From JAGWBG01 sp034421095 (GTDB lineage Bacteria; Chloroflexota; Dehalococcoidia; Lucifugimonadales; JAGWBF01): a DNA stretch of 64,000 nucleotides. The translations under genes were made by a program, and so were the position numbers. Below the pieces are notes generated by a model. The model was not told the DNA's origin. It saw nothing but the letters and a program-made list of their open reading frames with translations, and ran no database searches. Shown here in pieces: positions 1-7,941 of this stretch. How positions within the stretch are numbered: the first letter of the stretch is position 1; every line of letters starts with the position of its first letter. The stretch spans positions 62,001 to 126,000 of the forward strand of contig DAOUKR010000007.1 in NCBI GenBank assembly GCA_034421095.1, written 5' to 3'.

Positions 1-564
1 GCCGCTCCACACCAGAAAGTCGTCCCTTGCCCCGTCTATAATCCGGGCAATCTGGTCCATGTCGCTTCCTGCCTCTTTCACACCCACGATGTTGTCAATA
101 TGGCTAAGCCTGATGGTGGTGTCGTGGGTCATGTTGAGACTGGTGCGGCTAGTGACGTTGTAAACGATGCAGGGCAGATGGACGCTCTGGGCGATGGCCT
201 TGAAGTGTTGGTACAGCCCCTCCTGGGGAGGCTTGTTGTAGTAGGGAACCACCAGCAGCAGTCCGTCTGCACCAGCTCGCTCCGCCTCTTGACTCAGTTC
301 GATGCTCTCGGCGGTGTTGTAGTTACCGGTGCCTGCAATGACGGTGCCTCTGTCGCCTATAGCATCTTTCACCTCGGCGAACAGGCGAAGCTTCTCTTCA
401 GTGGTGAGGGTGGGCGATTCCCCCGTAGTGCCCGACACAATTAACCCGTCGCTGCCCGAATCCAGGAGGGCGTTGGCCAGGCGCTTGGCCTGCTCATAGT
501 CCACTTGCCCCTGCTCATCGAATGGGGTCACCATTGCTGTTAGCAGCCTGCCTATCTCTGCCAT
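1..564 (-). CDS. dapA: 4-hydroxy-tetrahydrodipicolinate synthase, C-terminus off the window
   Basis: The first 188 codons are visible and the gene runs off the left edge with no stop. The enzyme condenses pyruvate with aspartate semialdehyde in the diaminopimelate/lysine pathway. The visible part has the family's landmarks: an N-terminal AMVTPFDEQGQVD segment, SGTTGESPTLT near residues 43-53 (the pyruvate-binding GTTGE motif), a YNVTSRT segment carrying the conserved active-site tyrosine, and VGVKEAGSD, which carries the Schiff-base lysine. The ATG at 562-564 is preceded by AGTGAGGAGGGCC, an excellent ribosome site. It lies 71 bases downstream of asd on the same strand and is probably the last gene of an rpsO-pnp-dapB-asd-dapA unit. 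Function is firmly recognised; only completeness is unknown. Confidence 0.95.
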   Translation of the reverse strand, partial: MAEIGRLLTAMVTPFDEQGQVDYEQAKRLANALLDSGSDGLIVSGTTGESPTLTTEEKLRLFAEVKDAIGDRGTVIAGTGNYNTAESIELSQEAERAGADGLLLVVPYYNKPPQEGLYQHFKAIAQSVHLPCIVYNVTSRTSLNMTHDTTIRLSHIDNIVGVKEAGSDMDQIARIIDGARDDFLVWSG

Positions 565-635
565 ATCGGCCCTCCTCACTTTTTGGTATTGTATCACCGA
601 CGACAAGTCCCGGCCAACCAGCCTGCAAACCTGGT

Positions 636-1688
636 TTAATCGGGCTGGGATACGCCTGCCACTCTTCCTGGGGTTAGGCAGTCTCTTCTAAGCACTTCCT
701 CCACAATTTGGAGCGCGTTAAGGCCGGCCCCTTTTCGGAGGTTGTCCGACACCACCCACATGGCCAGCCCGTTGGGGTGGGACACGTCCTTTCTAATGCG
801 TCCTACGTAGATGTCGTCGGTGCCTGCCACGTCCCAAGGCATGGGATAAATACTATCCTCGGGTGAATCCAGGACTTTCACACCGGGCATCTTGCCAAGG
901 ACTTCCCGCGCATCTTCGACGGATACGGGTCGCTCAAATTCGATGTGCAAGGCCTCGCTGTGGGATATGTATACGGGTACGCGCACACAGGTAGCCGAGA
1001 CCAGAACGTTAGTGGAATGCAGTATCTTCTGTGTCTCCTGAAGCATCTTTTGTTCCTCCCTGGTATAGCCGTCCGGGAGAAAGCTGTCAATGCGCGGGAT
1101 GACGTTGAAGGCAATCTGATGGGGCAACGCCTGCGGTGGCTCTGATGGGGCTCCTTCCAGAAGCCCCCGGCTCTGCTCATTCAGCTCCAACATGGCGGCA
1201 CCGCCCGCCCCTGATACCGATTGGTACGTGTCGGCAATTATTCTGACTATTGGACTTAACTGCCGGAGGGGATGGGCCAGCATTACGATGGGCGTAGTAG
1301 AGCAGTTGGGTATGGAGATGATACCCTGGTGCGATTCCACGTCCTCGCCGTTCACCTCCGGCACCACCAGAGGAACGTCGTGCTGCATACGGAAATAGGA
1401 ACTATCGTCAATTACCAGTGCACCAGCGTTTACGGCGATGGGTGCAAGCTCACCGCTCAGTCGGGTATTGACGGAAATGAAGGCAACATCTATGCCCTTG
1501 AATGAGTTGGGCGTTGTTTCTTCTACCACCAACTCCTGGCCCATAACCTGAAGGCGTTTACCCGCAGACCGGGACGATGCCAACAACTTGATTTGCTTGG
1601 CCCTGAACTGGCGCTGCTCCAGGATTTTGATGAGTTCCCTGCCCACTGCCCCCGTAGCTCCCACCACGGCTATGCTGATTTCCCTCAT
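636..1688 (-). CDS. asd: aspartate-semialdehyde dehydrogenase
   Basis: A 350-residue protein of normal family length. It reduces aspartyl phosphate to aspartate semialdehyde with NADPH, supplying both dapA and the threonine/methionine branch. The N-terminal Rossmann motif GATGAVG is at residues 10-16. The catalytic cysteine is C129 in SIPNCSTTP, and the acid-base histidine is probably H243 in YISHSEALH. The ending NLRKGAGLNALQIVE is typical. It sits between dapB (147 bases upstream) and dapA (71 bases downstream) on the same strand, so three consecutive steps of DAP synthesis are adjacent. The start has only a weak CAGAGGT ribosome site. No anomalies were seen. Confidence 0.95.
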   Translation of the reverse strand: MREISIAVVGATGAVGRELIKILEQRQFRAKQIKLLASSRSAGKRLQVMGQELVVEETTPNSFKGIDVAFISVNTRLSGELAPIAVNAGALVIDDSSYFRMQHDVPLVVPEVNGEDVESHQGIISIPNCSTTPIVMLAHPLRQLSPIVRIIADTYQSVSGAGGAAMLELNEQSRGLLEGAPSEPPQALPHQIAFNVIPRIDSFLPDGYTREEQKMLQETQKILHSTNVLVSATCVRVPVYISHSEALHIEFERPVSVEDAREVLGKMPGVKVLDSPEDSIYPMPWDVAGTDDIYVGRIRKDVSHPNGLAMWVVSDNLRKGAGLNALQIVEEVLRRDCLTPGRVAGVSQPD

Positions 1689-1835
1689 TACAATATGTAC
1701 CTCTGAAGTATTGTGTATGAAGCCTTAGCCTTGCCAAGCCTTACTTGAAGAGGATGCCGGGGGATTACCGGTCGGTCTGCCTGATTTGTTCCCACTTGGA
1801 GTTTGGAAGGGGGTGGAAAAATGAGAGCGTACTCA

Positions 1836-2624
1836 CTACAGGCCCAGAATCTTATCCAAGCCTACCACAAGGCCCTTGAGGTTCACAACCTCTCGGATGG
1901 CACGCACAATCCCCGGCATATAGCAGTCACGGCCCAGCGTATCGTGGCGCAGGGTGACGGTCTGGCCCGCCGTGCCAAGTATGACCTCATGGTGGGCGCT
2001 GCGCCCGGCCATGCGCACGCTGTGTATGCTGACACCGTTGTGCTCACCGCCTCTGGTTCCTGAAAGTGGCTCTCTGTCCGGGTAGTTGCGCTTGAACTGG
2101 TGGTCCTGGGCAATTGCCCTGGCCATGGCCAGGGCCGTGCCCGACGGGGCGTCTATCTTGGCCTCGTGGTGCATCTCGATGATGTCTACATATTCGAAGA
2201 AGGGGGCCGCCTGCTTGGCTAGATGCATTAGAAGGACTGCCCCGAGGGCGAAGTTGGGTGCGACAAATATGCCTATGCTATGTTCCCTCGATATGCGGTC
2301 CAACTCCTGAAGGTTATCATCGCTGATCCCAGTGGTTCCGACGACCATGTTGACCCCATGGCTAGCGGCTACGGGAGCAGAGGACATTGTGACTTCCGAC
2401 TGGGTGAAGTCCACCAGTACATGGGGATTGGTGGCCCTCAGTATCTCTTCCAGGTTGCTGGATAGGGGGATGCTTCCTGAACCGTCGGGGAGGTCAATAC
2501 TATTGCCGGCTTTGATGTCCACTCCACCCACAGGCTCCATGTCCTGCTCTCGGCAGAGGGCCGCAACAACCTCTCGCCCCATTCTGCCGGCCGCTCCGTT
2601 AACTACCACCCTTGTTGAAGCCAT
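1836..2624 (-). CDS. dapB: 4-hydroxy-tetrahydrodipicolinate reductase
   Basis: DapB uses NAD(P)H to reduce the product of DapA. The Rossmann motif NGAAGRMGRE comes right after the start chosen here, as is usual. FVAPNFALGAVL and EMHHEAKIDAPSGTALAMA (catalytic HH, lysine and the substrate-binding SGTA loop) mark the DapB family, and SIHSVRMAGRSAHHEV is typical of the C-terminal half. The start at 2624 gives 262 residues. An upstream in-frame ATG at 2666 would add 14 residues and has a slightly better ribosome site (AGGATAGGA), so the longer form cannot be excluded. The gene follows pnp after about 145 bases and precedes asd on the same strand. Confidence 0.94.
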   Translation of the reverse strand: MASTRVVVNGAAGRMGREVVAALCREQDMEPVGGVDIKAGNSIDLPDGSGSIPLSSNLEEILRATNPHVLVDFTQSEVTMSSAPVAASHGVNMVVGTTGISDDNLQELDRISREHSIGIFVAPNFALGAVLLMHLAKQAAPFFEYVDIIEMHHEAKIDAPSGTALAMARAIAQDHQFKRNYPDREPLSGTRGGEHNGVSIHSVRMAGRSAHHEVILGTAGQTVTLRHDTLGRDCYMPGIVRAIREVVNLKGLVVGLDKILGL

Positions 2625-2769
2625 TTCACTCTCTCTACCGTTCTTCAATGTACGACCGCCTGACATTTCCTATCCTGTGCCGGCTTCACCGGCTGTGGAC
2701 TCGGTCACTCGATCCGCCAGGGCAGGACTTCTGGGGCACGAGGATGGCCATCGCTTTTTATGAGGTAGG

Positions 2770-5055
2770 TTATCGGCCCGGAGAGCCGCGGAAGTTAGAC
2801 CGAGGTGGTGGAGGCCTCCTGTTCTGACCAGGGCCAGACCTGGGGGGGCCACCTTGTCCACCACCGGGACGGCGGTCGCTGCGTTGTCCGGGGCCGCGGG
2901 AACCGAAAGCCGGTGACCCGCCACCCTGGCGAGGTCTGTCCATCGGTCTGGGTGGCCTGCCCGGAGCATCCCCCGGGTTGCCGCCGCCGAAAAGAGCCTT
3001 ACGGGAGAGGTTGATTCTGCCCAAATGGTCTATTTCCTGCACCACAACCGTGATTTCCTGGCTTACCTCAGGCTCTTCATCCATCTCGCCCATCTCTTCC
3101 GTTCGTACCAGCCCCTCCTTGCCGGGTAGTAGTTCCACGAATGCCCCGAAGTTTGTGAGCCGCATCACTTTGCCCGTGAAAATGTCCCCGACCTCAATGT
3201 CCCTGGTCAGTCCGTCTATGCGGTCTTTGGCTCTCTGCAGCATGACGTCATCATGGGAGCCGATGGTCACGGTTCCGTTGTCTTCAATCTCTATCTCCAC
3301 TCCCATCTCTTCCTGCAAGGACCTGATATTTCGCCCTCCGGGGCCTATGATAGCGCCTATCTTGCTCACCGGTATCATCATTCGGACCATCTTGGGGGCG
3401 TAGGGGCTAAGGCGAGACCGGGGAGTGGAGATTGCTTGCTGCATCTTGTCCAATATAAACAGGCGGCCCTCTTTGGCCTGTTCAAGGGCTTGCTCCAGCA
3501 CTTCATAGGTTAGTCCCTTGACCTTTATGTCCATTTGAAGGGCGTTAATTCCATCTACGGTGCCGGCCACCTTGAAGTCCATGTCACCCAGATGGTCTTC
3601 CATTCCTTCGATGTCGGTCAGAATGGCATGGCGGCCATTCTCCCCCATGATTAAGCCCATAGCTACTCCCGCTACGGGCCTTTTCAGGGGCACGCCGGCA
3701 TCCATGAGGGCCAGCGTGCTGCCACATACGCTTGCCATCGAGGTACTGCCATTGGAGCTGAGCACCTCTGAGACCACCCGTATCGTGTAAGGGAACTCAT
3801 CTTCGCTGGGTACGGCCGCCTCCACTGCCCTCTCGGCCAGAGCGCCGTGTCCAACCTCCCGGCGGCCTGGCGAACCGACACGCTTGACCTCTCCGGTGGA
3901 GTAGGGCGTGAAGTTGTAATGATGCATGTAACGCTTCTTGTCATCGGGTCCGAGGGTGTCCAGGGTCTGTTTCATTGCCGTGGAAGCGAGGGTAGCAATG
4001 CTCAGGACCTGGGTCTGCCCACGGGTAAACAAGCCGGAGCCGTGGGTTCTTGGTAAGACTCCCACCTCGCAGCTTATGGGGCGTATGTCGGTCAACCCTC
4101 TTCCATCGGGTCTTATACCTTTGTCCAGGATGCGGGAGCGCATCTGATCCTTGAGGATGGACTCGAAGGTAGCAGCTATTTCGTCCCTCTGATACTGGTC
4201 CTCAAGCCTCTCAATGACTTCGTCGCCCAGCTGCCTTAGGGCGTGGTCTCGTTCGGACTTACTAGGCCCGGCCTCCAGGAGCTGGGACAGTCTACCGTTA
4301 AGGACGGTATTGACCTCCCCAACCATGTCCTGGTGGGAGTTTTCAGCCGGGAAGTTCATATCCGGCTTTCCAACTGCTGCGACCAATTCGTCAATCATAT
4401 CTATGACTTGGCTGTTCGCGTCCTGAGCCTGGCGTATTGCAGTAAGTATCACACTCTCCGGTACTTCCGACGACCCCGCTTCCACCATCATCACGGCGTC
4501 TTTGGTGCCGGCTACCACGACACTCAGGTCTCCTTGCTCAATCTCATCATACGTGGGGTTTGCCGTGTAGATATTGTTGTGGTGGGAAATCCTAGTGGCG
4601 CCTATGGGGCCAAGAAAGGGGATTTCCGATATGGCGAGAGCGGCCGACGCCCCTATTATGCCCAGTGTCTCCGGGGGATTCTCTTTGTCCACGGAAAGGA
4701 CGGTGATGATTATCTGGGTATCGTTGTGGAACCCCTTGGGAAACAGGGGACGCAATGGCCTATCGGTGAGTCTACCGAAGAGAATGGCTTCTTGACCTGG
4801 GCGCCCCTCCCTTCGGAAGAAGCTGCCGGGTATCCTACCGGCCGCGTAGAGTCTCTCCTCGTAGTCTACCGTAAGGGGTAGAAAGTCTATGTCAGGGCGA
4901 GCCTGTGAAGACACACACGCCGAAACCAGGACTATCGTATCGCCGCAACGTACTGTGACCGCGGCGTTGGCCTGAGCAGCGTATTTCCCGGTTTCTATGG
5001 TAATGTTCTTGGTACCTATTTCTCGTTCAACAGAGTATTGCATGGTGAAAGCCAA
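2770..5055 (-). CDS. pnp: polyribonucleotide nucleotidyltransferase (PNPase)
   Basis: A 761-residue phosphorolytic 3'-5' exoribonuclease, part of the RNA decay machinery. Two RNase PH domains fill residues 1-550; the first carries FFRREGRPGQEAIL and the second GSGLFTRGQTQ. A KH domain follows, with the IIGPGGRN loop near residue 570, and then an S1 domain (GDIFTGKVMRLTNFGAFVEL) from about 623. The last 60 residues are a low-complexity tail rich in Gly, Pro and Arg, more extended than in most PNPases and perhaps an extra RNA-binding tail. It lies directly downstream of rpsO, the classic bacterial order, with a strong hairpin in the 60-base gap. dapB follows on the same strand. Confidence 0.97.
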   Translation of the reverse strand: MAFTMQYSVEREIGTKNITIETGKYAAQANAAVTVRCGDTIVLVSACVSSQARPDIDFLPLTVDYEERLYAAGRIPGSFFRREGRPGQEAILFGRLTDRPLRPLFPKGFHNDTQIIITVLSVDKENPPETLGIIGASAALAISEIPFLGPIGATRISHHNNIYTANPTYDEIEQGDLSVVVAGTKDAVMMVEAGSSEVPESVILTAIRQAQDANSQVIDMIDELVAAVGKPDMNFPAENSHQDMVGEVNTVLNGRLSQLLEAGPSKSERDHALRQLGDEVIERLEDQYQRDEIAATFESILKDQMRSRILDKGIRPDGRGLTDIRPISCEVGVLPRTHGSGLFTRGQTQVLSIATLASTAMKQTLDTLGPDDKKRYMHHYNFTPYSTGEVKRVGSPGRREVGHGALAERAVEAAVPSEDEFPYTIRVVSEVLSSNGSTSMASVCGSTLALMDAGVPLKRPVAGVAMGLIMGENGRHAILTDIEGMEDHLGDMDFKVAGTVDGINALQMDIKVKGLTYEVLEQALEQAKEGRLFILDKMQQAISTPRSRLSPYAPKMVRMMIPVSKIGAIIGPGGRNIRSLQEEMGVEIEIEDNGTVTIGSHDDVMLQRAKDRIDGLTRDIEVGDIFTGKVMRLTNFGAFVELLPGKEGLVRTEEMGEMDEEPEVSQEITVVVQEIDHLGRINLSRKALFGGGNPGDAPGRPPRPMDRPRQGGGSPAFGSRGPGQRSDRRPGGGQGGPPRSGPGQNRRPPPPRSNFRGSPGR

Positions 5056-5094
5056 AGACCTCTCAAAATACGGAGTAAAGTCTTAGAAAAACAA

Positions 5095-5120
5095 GATAGC
5101 CCCGACAGGTCGGGGCTATC
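5095..5120 (-). terminator. rpsO-pnp intergenic terminator/attenuator hairpin
   Basis: The two arms GATAGCCCCGAC and GTCGGGGCTATC form a perfect 12-bp stem with a tiny loop. On the minus strand the stem is followed directly by TTGTTTTTCT. The 5' arm includes the rpsO stop codon (5116-5118), so a ribosome finishing rpsO would cover the hairpin. It probably ends most rpsO transcripts and meters read-through into pnp. A processing hairpin in the pnp leader is an alternative reading. Confidence 0.85.
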
Positions 5121-5382
5121 TTCGCAAGCCTAGCCTGCTTATCAGGGCGCGGTATCTCGCTACGTCTTCCCGAGTTAAGTAGTCTAGGAGGCTTCTTCGC
5201 TGCCCCACTAGTTTCAGGAGGCCGATTCGTGAGTGAACATCCTTGTGGTGGTATCTCAGGTGCTCTGTCAGCCCTCTAATCCGTTCTGTTAAAAGGGCTA
5301 CCTGGACCTCCGTGGACCCCGTGTCCCCGTCGTGTTGCTGGAAGTCACTTATAATGCGAGCTTTGGTGTCTTTATCTATCAT
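5116..5382 (-). CDS. rpsO: 30S ribosomal protein S15
   Basis: An 88-residue protein with the exact length and sequence pattern of S15: QHDGDTGSTEVQVALLTERI, LTEHLRYHHKDVHSRIGLLKLV, then GQRRSLLDYLTREDVARY and a basic end. S15 binds 16S rRNA early in 30S assembly. It is the first gene of the minus-strand unit and has its own promoter just upstream. Its stop codon is buried in the arm of the intergenic hairpin before pnp. In several bacteria S15 also represses its own mRNA; no obvious pseudoknot operator was recognised here. Confidence 0.98.
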   Translation of the reverse strand: MIDKDTKARIISDFQQHDGDTGSTEVQVALLTERIRGLTEHLRYHHKDVHSRIGLLKLVGQRRSLLDYLTREDVARYRALISRLGLRR

Positions 5383-5417
5383 GCCTCCCCGGCCTTTTCC
5401 TAATACCTTCAGGTGAG

Positions 5418-5446
5418 ATTATAACACACACCCAGACCACCTGCAA
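5418..5446 (-). promoter_or_regulatory. sigma70-type promoter of rpsO-pnp-dap unit
   Basis: Read on the minus strand, TTGCAG (5441-5446) and a perfect TATAAT (5418-5423) are separated by exactly 17 bases. Transcription would start near 5411, about 30 bases before the rpsO ATG at 5382. No other good promoter is seen for this gene run. Confidence 0.65.
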
Positions 5447-5516
5447 TTGAGAAATATGGACTATAATAAACTCACCTTGAAGTAGGCTCCGATATTGATG
5501 AGGAGGCAAATCTCCC

Positions 5517-6491
5517 ATGACCGAGCAGAAGGTTAATCAGGAGCAAAAACAGCCAGGGATCCAGGGGTCTCCAAAGTACCTTTGGCACTCCGGGTCGCTG
5601 GTGGAGTGGGAGAAGGCAACTATCCATATCTCTATGCTTGGCTGGACTGCTATTTCTTCCGTCTTCGAAGGTATTCGTGCCTATTGGAACCCTGACCATC
5701 AGGAGCTATATATTTTCCGGCTTGATGCTCATCTAAAGCGGCTTTTCCAGTCCATGAAACTCATGCGTATGACCTCTCCATACTCCAGTGAGGACCTGAC
5801 CCGAGCCATAACCGATTTGCTGAGGGCCAATGAATACCGATGCGACGTATACATTCAGCCCCTTGCCTACTTCGGAGGGGGCATTCCGGGTTATCTTGCG
5901 GTGCTCGAGCAGCCTGGTGAGCTGGTCATAACGGCGCGCCCGGCCCCCTCCAATTTGAGCACGTCCAAGATAGCTCATTGCAACGTCAGTAGCTGGACGC
6001 GCATTTCCGATAACGTGATGCCGCCAAGAGCAAAGGCCATTACCAACTACCAGAACAGTCGTTACGTCTCCACCGAGTCCCAGATTAACGGGTATGACTT
6101 TGGCATTATATTAAATGAGTCCGGCAAGGTGTCGGAGGCAAGCTACGCGTGTATCTACATTATTCGTGATGATGTGGCTATCACCCCTCCGGTGAGCGCC
6201 GGCATCCTGGAGAGCATTACACGGGAGGTAGTCAGGGAGCTACTGGAGCAGGATATGGGGGTGTCCGTGGTAGAGCGGGACGTGGACCGGACGGAGCTAT
6301 ACGTCGCTGACGAGGCCTTTATCTGCGGCACCGCAGTGGAGTTGCAAGCTATTGGAAGCGTAGACAGGTACAAAGTGGGCACTGGAGAGATGGGAAAGGT
6401 CGTTTCAAGGTTGGCAGGACTGTTTGACAACGTGGTCCGAGGTTCCGACCCCCGATATGCCGAATGGTGTACACCGGTGTATAGACACTGA
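5517..6491 (+). CDS. ilvE: branched-chain amino acid aminotransferase
   Basis: A 324-residue fold-type IV PLP aminotransferase that makes Leu, Ile and Val from their keto acids. FEGIRAYW near residues 50-57 is the class signature, and the PLP lysine is K173 in PRAKAITNYQNSRY. The segment normally reading EGSGENIF is SEASYACIYII here, so the cofactor-contacting loop is unusual; a related aminotransferase with another substrate, such as D-amino acid or ADC lyase type, is a less likely alternative. An AGGAGG ribosome site (about 5501-5506) decides the ATG. It is divergent from rpsO. A TATAAT at 5462-5467 could be its -10, but no convincing -35 is present. Confidence 0.88.
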   Translation: MTEQKVNQEQKQPGIQGSPKYLWHSGSLVEWEKATIHISMLGWTAISSVFEGIRAYWNPDHQELYIFRLDAHLKRLFQSMKLMRMTSPYSSEDLTRAITDLLRANEYRCDVYIQPLAYFGGGIPGYLAVLEQPGELVITARPAPSNLSTSKIAHCNVSSWTRISDNVMPPRAKAITNYQNSRYVSTESQINGYDFGIILNESGKVSEASYACIYIIRDDVAITPPVSAGILESITREVVRELLEQDMGVSVVERDVDRTELYVADEAFICGTAVELQAIGSVDRYKVGTGEMGKVVSRLAGLFDNVVRGSDPRYAEWCTPVYRH

Positions 6492-6567
6492 GACCCTCAG
6501 AAACAGACTACGTCCCGGCTCAGGTTAGAAGCCTAGGGCCGTTAGTAGACTTCTACCGCAGCAGTTC

Positions 6568-7695
6568 TCACCCTCCGGCAGTAAGTGCCTGCTCCAAATC
6601 TGATGTAAGATCGTCCGCATTTTCCAACCCTACGGAAACCCTCAGCAGGTCGTCGGGAGTGCCGCTCTCCGGTCCCTCAATTGATGCTCGGTGCTCTATG
6701 AGGCTTTCGTAGCTACCCAAACTAGTGGCCCTGACAAAGAGCGAGGTGCCGGCGGCAACCCTGAATGCCGCTTCTCTTCCTCCTTGTACCCTGAAAGAGA
6801 GCATACCGCCAAACAGGTCCATTTGCCGGCGAGCGACGTCATGGCCGGGATGACCCTTCAACCCTGGATAGTAGACCTCCAGGACTTTGGGATGACCGTT
6901 AAGGAATGTAGCAACCTTGTCAGCGTTTTCCGAGTGGGCCCGCATACGGTAAGGCAGAGTACGGATACCCCTGAGAACCAGCCAGCAATCAAAGGGAGAC
7001 GGGACTGCTCCGCCTTGCTGCTGGATCCTGCTAATCTCTTCGAATAGTCCGTCCTGTCGGGCAGACACTACCATCCCTCCGGTTACGTCCCCGTGGCCTC
7101 CCAGGTACTTGGTGGTTGAATGGACTACCAAGTCGGCCCCAAGGTCGATGCACCTCTGGAGCGCCGGACTGGCCCAGGTATTGTCGCAAAGACAGGTAAT
7201 TCCCCGCTGGCGGGCGACCTCTGCCATCGCTGCAACGTCAGTGATCTTCAGCAAAGGGTTCGAGGGAGTCTCAATTATCAAGAGCCTTGTGGAGGGAATA
7301 ATTGCTTGCCGGACCGCATCAATGTCCGTCATGTCCACGAATGAGGTGTCCAGATTCCACCGGGCCATCACCTCTCTGAGTAGACGAGCGGTACCGTGAT
7401 AGATGTCCCGAGGAGCGATGACATGGTCTCCGGGGGATAGGGACTGGAAGACGCTCATGATGGCGGCCATCCCAGAACCGAATGCTGCTGCGGCAGCTCC
7501 TCCCTCAAGGTCTCGGACACATTCTTCCAAGAGTTTTCGCGAAGGGTTGCCGGAGCGCCCGTACACAAACCCATGTGGGTACGACCCGTCTGCCTCGCGC
7601 TCAAAAGTGGTGGACATGTGTATCGGTGGAGCGATAGCGCCTGTAGTGGGATCGACAGAGCGCCCGCTGTGAACGGCGATAGTCTCGATATTCAT
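6568..7695 (-). CDS. trans-sulfuration PLP enzyme (cystathionine gamma-synthase/lyase type)
   Basis: A 375-residue Cys/Met metabolism PLP enzyme. Visible landmarks are VYGRSGNPS (residues 44-52), GSGMAAI in the cofactor cup (73-79), D171 pairing with the PLP nitrogen in CLCDNTWASP, and the Schiff-base lysine K196 in HSTTKYLGGH. The family covers cystathionine gamma-synthase, cystathionine gamma/beta-lyase, O-acetylhomoserine sulfhydrylase and methionine gamma-lyase, and the exact activity cannot be read from motifs alone. The length of about 375 residues favours gamma-synthase or gamma-lyase over the longer (about 430) sulfhydrylases. AGGGGGCGACC precedes the ATG. It stands alone, convergent with ilvE. 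Confidence 0.85.
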   Translation of the reverse strand: MNIETIAVHSGRSVDPTTGAIAPPIHMSTTFEREADGSYPHGFVYGRSGNPSRKLLEECVRDLEGGAAAAAFGSGMAAIMSVFQSLSPGDHVIAPRDIYHGTARLLREVMARWNLDTSFVDMTDIDAVRQAIIPSTRLLIIETPSNPLLKITDVAAMAEVARQRGITCLCDNTWASPALQRCIDLGADLVVHSTTKYLGGHGDVTGGMVVSARQDGLFEEISRIQQQGGAVPSPFDCWLVLRGIRTLPYRMRAHSENADKVATFLNGHPKVLEVYYPGLKGHPGHDVARRQMDLFGGMLSFRVQGGREAAFRVAAGTSLFVRATSLGSYESLIEHRASIEGPESGTPDDLLRVSVGLENADDLTSDLEQALTAGG

Positions 7696-7770
7696 TGGTC
7701 GCCCCCTAATAACGTCTGATGCAAATTAGCCCTTTGTCCATCGTCCTTTGTTGCGAGCCACCTGGGAGAA

Positions 7771-7820
7771 CAGGAAAGATTAAGAGCCTGCCTCCGCACT
7801 TGATACGGGGCAGGCTCTTC
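7771..7820. repeat. palindromic intergenic repeat, GCCCCGTA family
   Basis: AAGAGCCTGCC (7782-7792) and GGCAGGCTCTT (7809-7819) form a perfect 11-bp stem. The arm-loop region contains, on the minus strand, GCCCCGTATCAAG (7799-7811), identical over 13 bases to 10271-10283. The whole left part (7771-7803) aligns with 54787-54818 with only a few substitutions and one gap. It is a member of a dispersed family. Confidence 0.7.
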
Positions 7821-7847
7821 GATGGAACGATGATCCGGTTATCGCAC

Positions 7848-7884
7848 CCGCCCTGGCCTTGCCACATTATTCTGTCCAGGGCGG
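7848..7884. repeat. inverted repeat in the 7.7-7.9 kb gap
   Basis: CCGCCCTGG (7848-7856) and CCAGGGCGG (7876-7884) are a perfect 9-bp inverted repeat with a 19-base loop. It lies downstream of the minus-strand propeller gene. There is no T-tract after it on either strand, so it is a poor intrinsic terminator. It may be mRNA-stabilising or part of a repeat element. Confidence 0.5.
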
Positions 7885-7941
7885 TGAGCGTAAACGTTCG
7901 GGTGAATTGGAAAAGTCAATGGCTGCTACGTACGCCAGACT

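Noticed and set aside
5447..5467. TTGAGA plus TATAAT as an ilvE promoter
   Set aside because: The spacing is only 9 bases. The TATAAT alone is noted, but this -35 is not acceptable.
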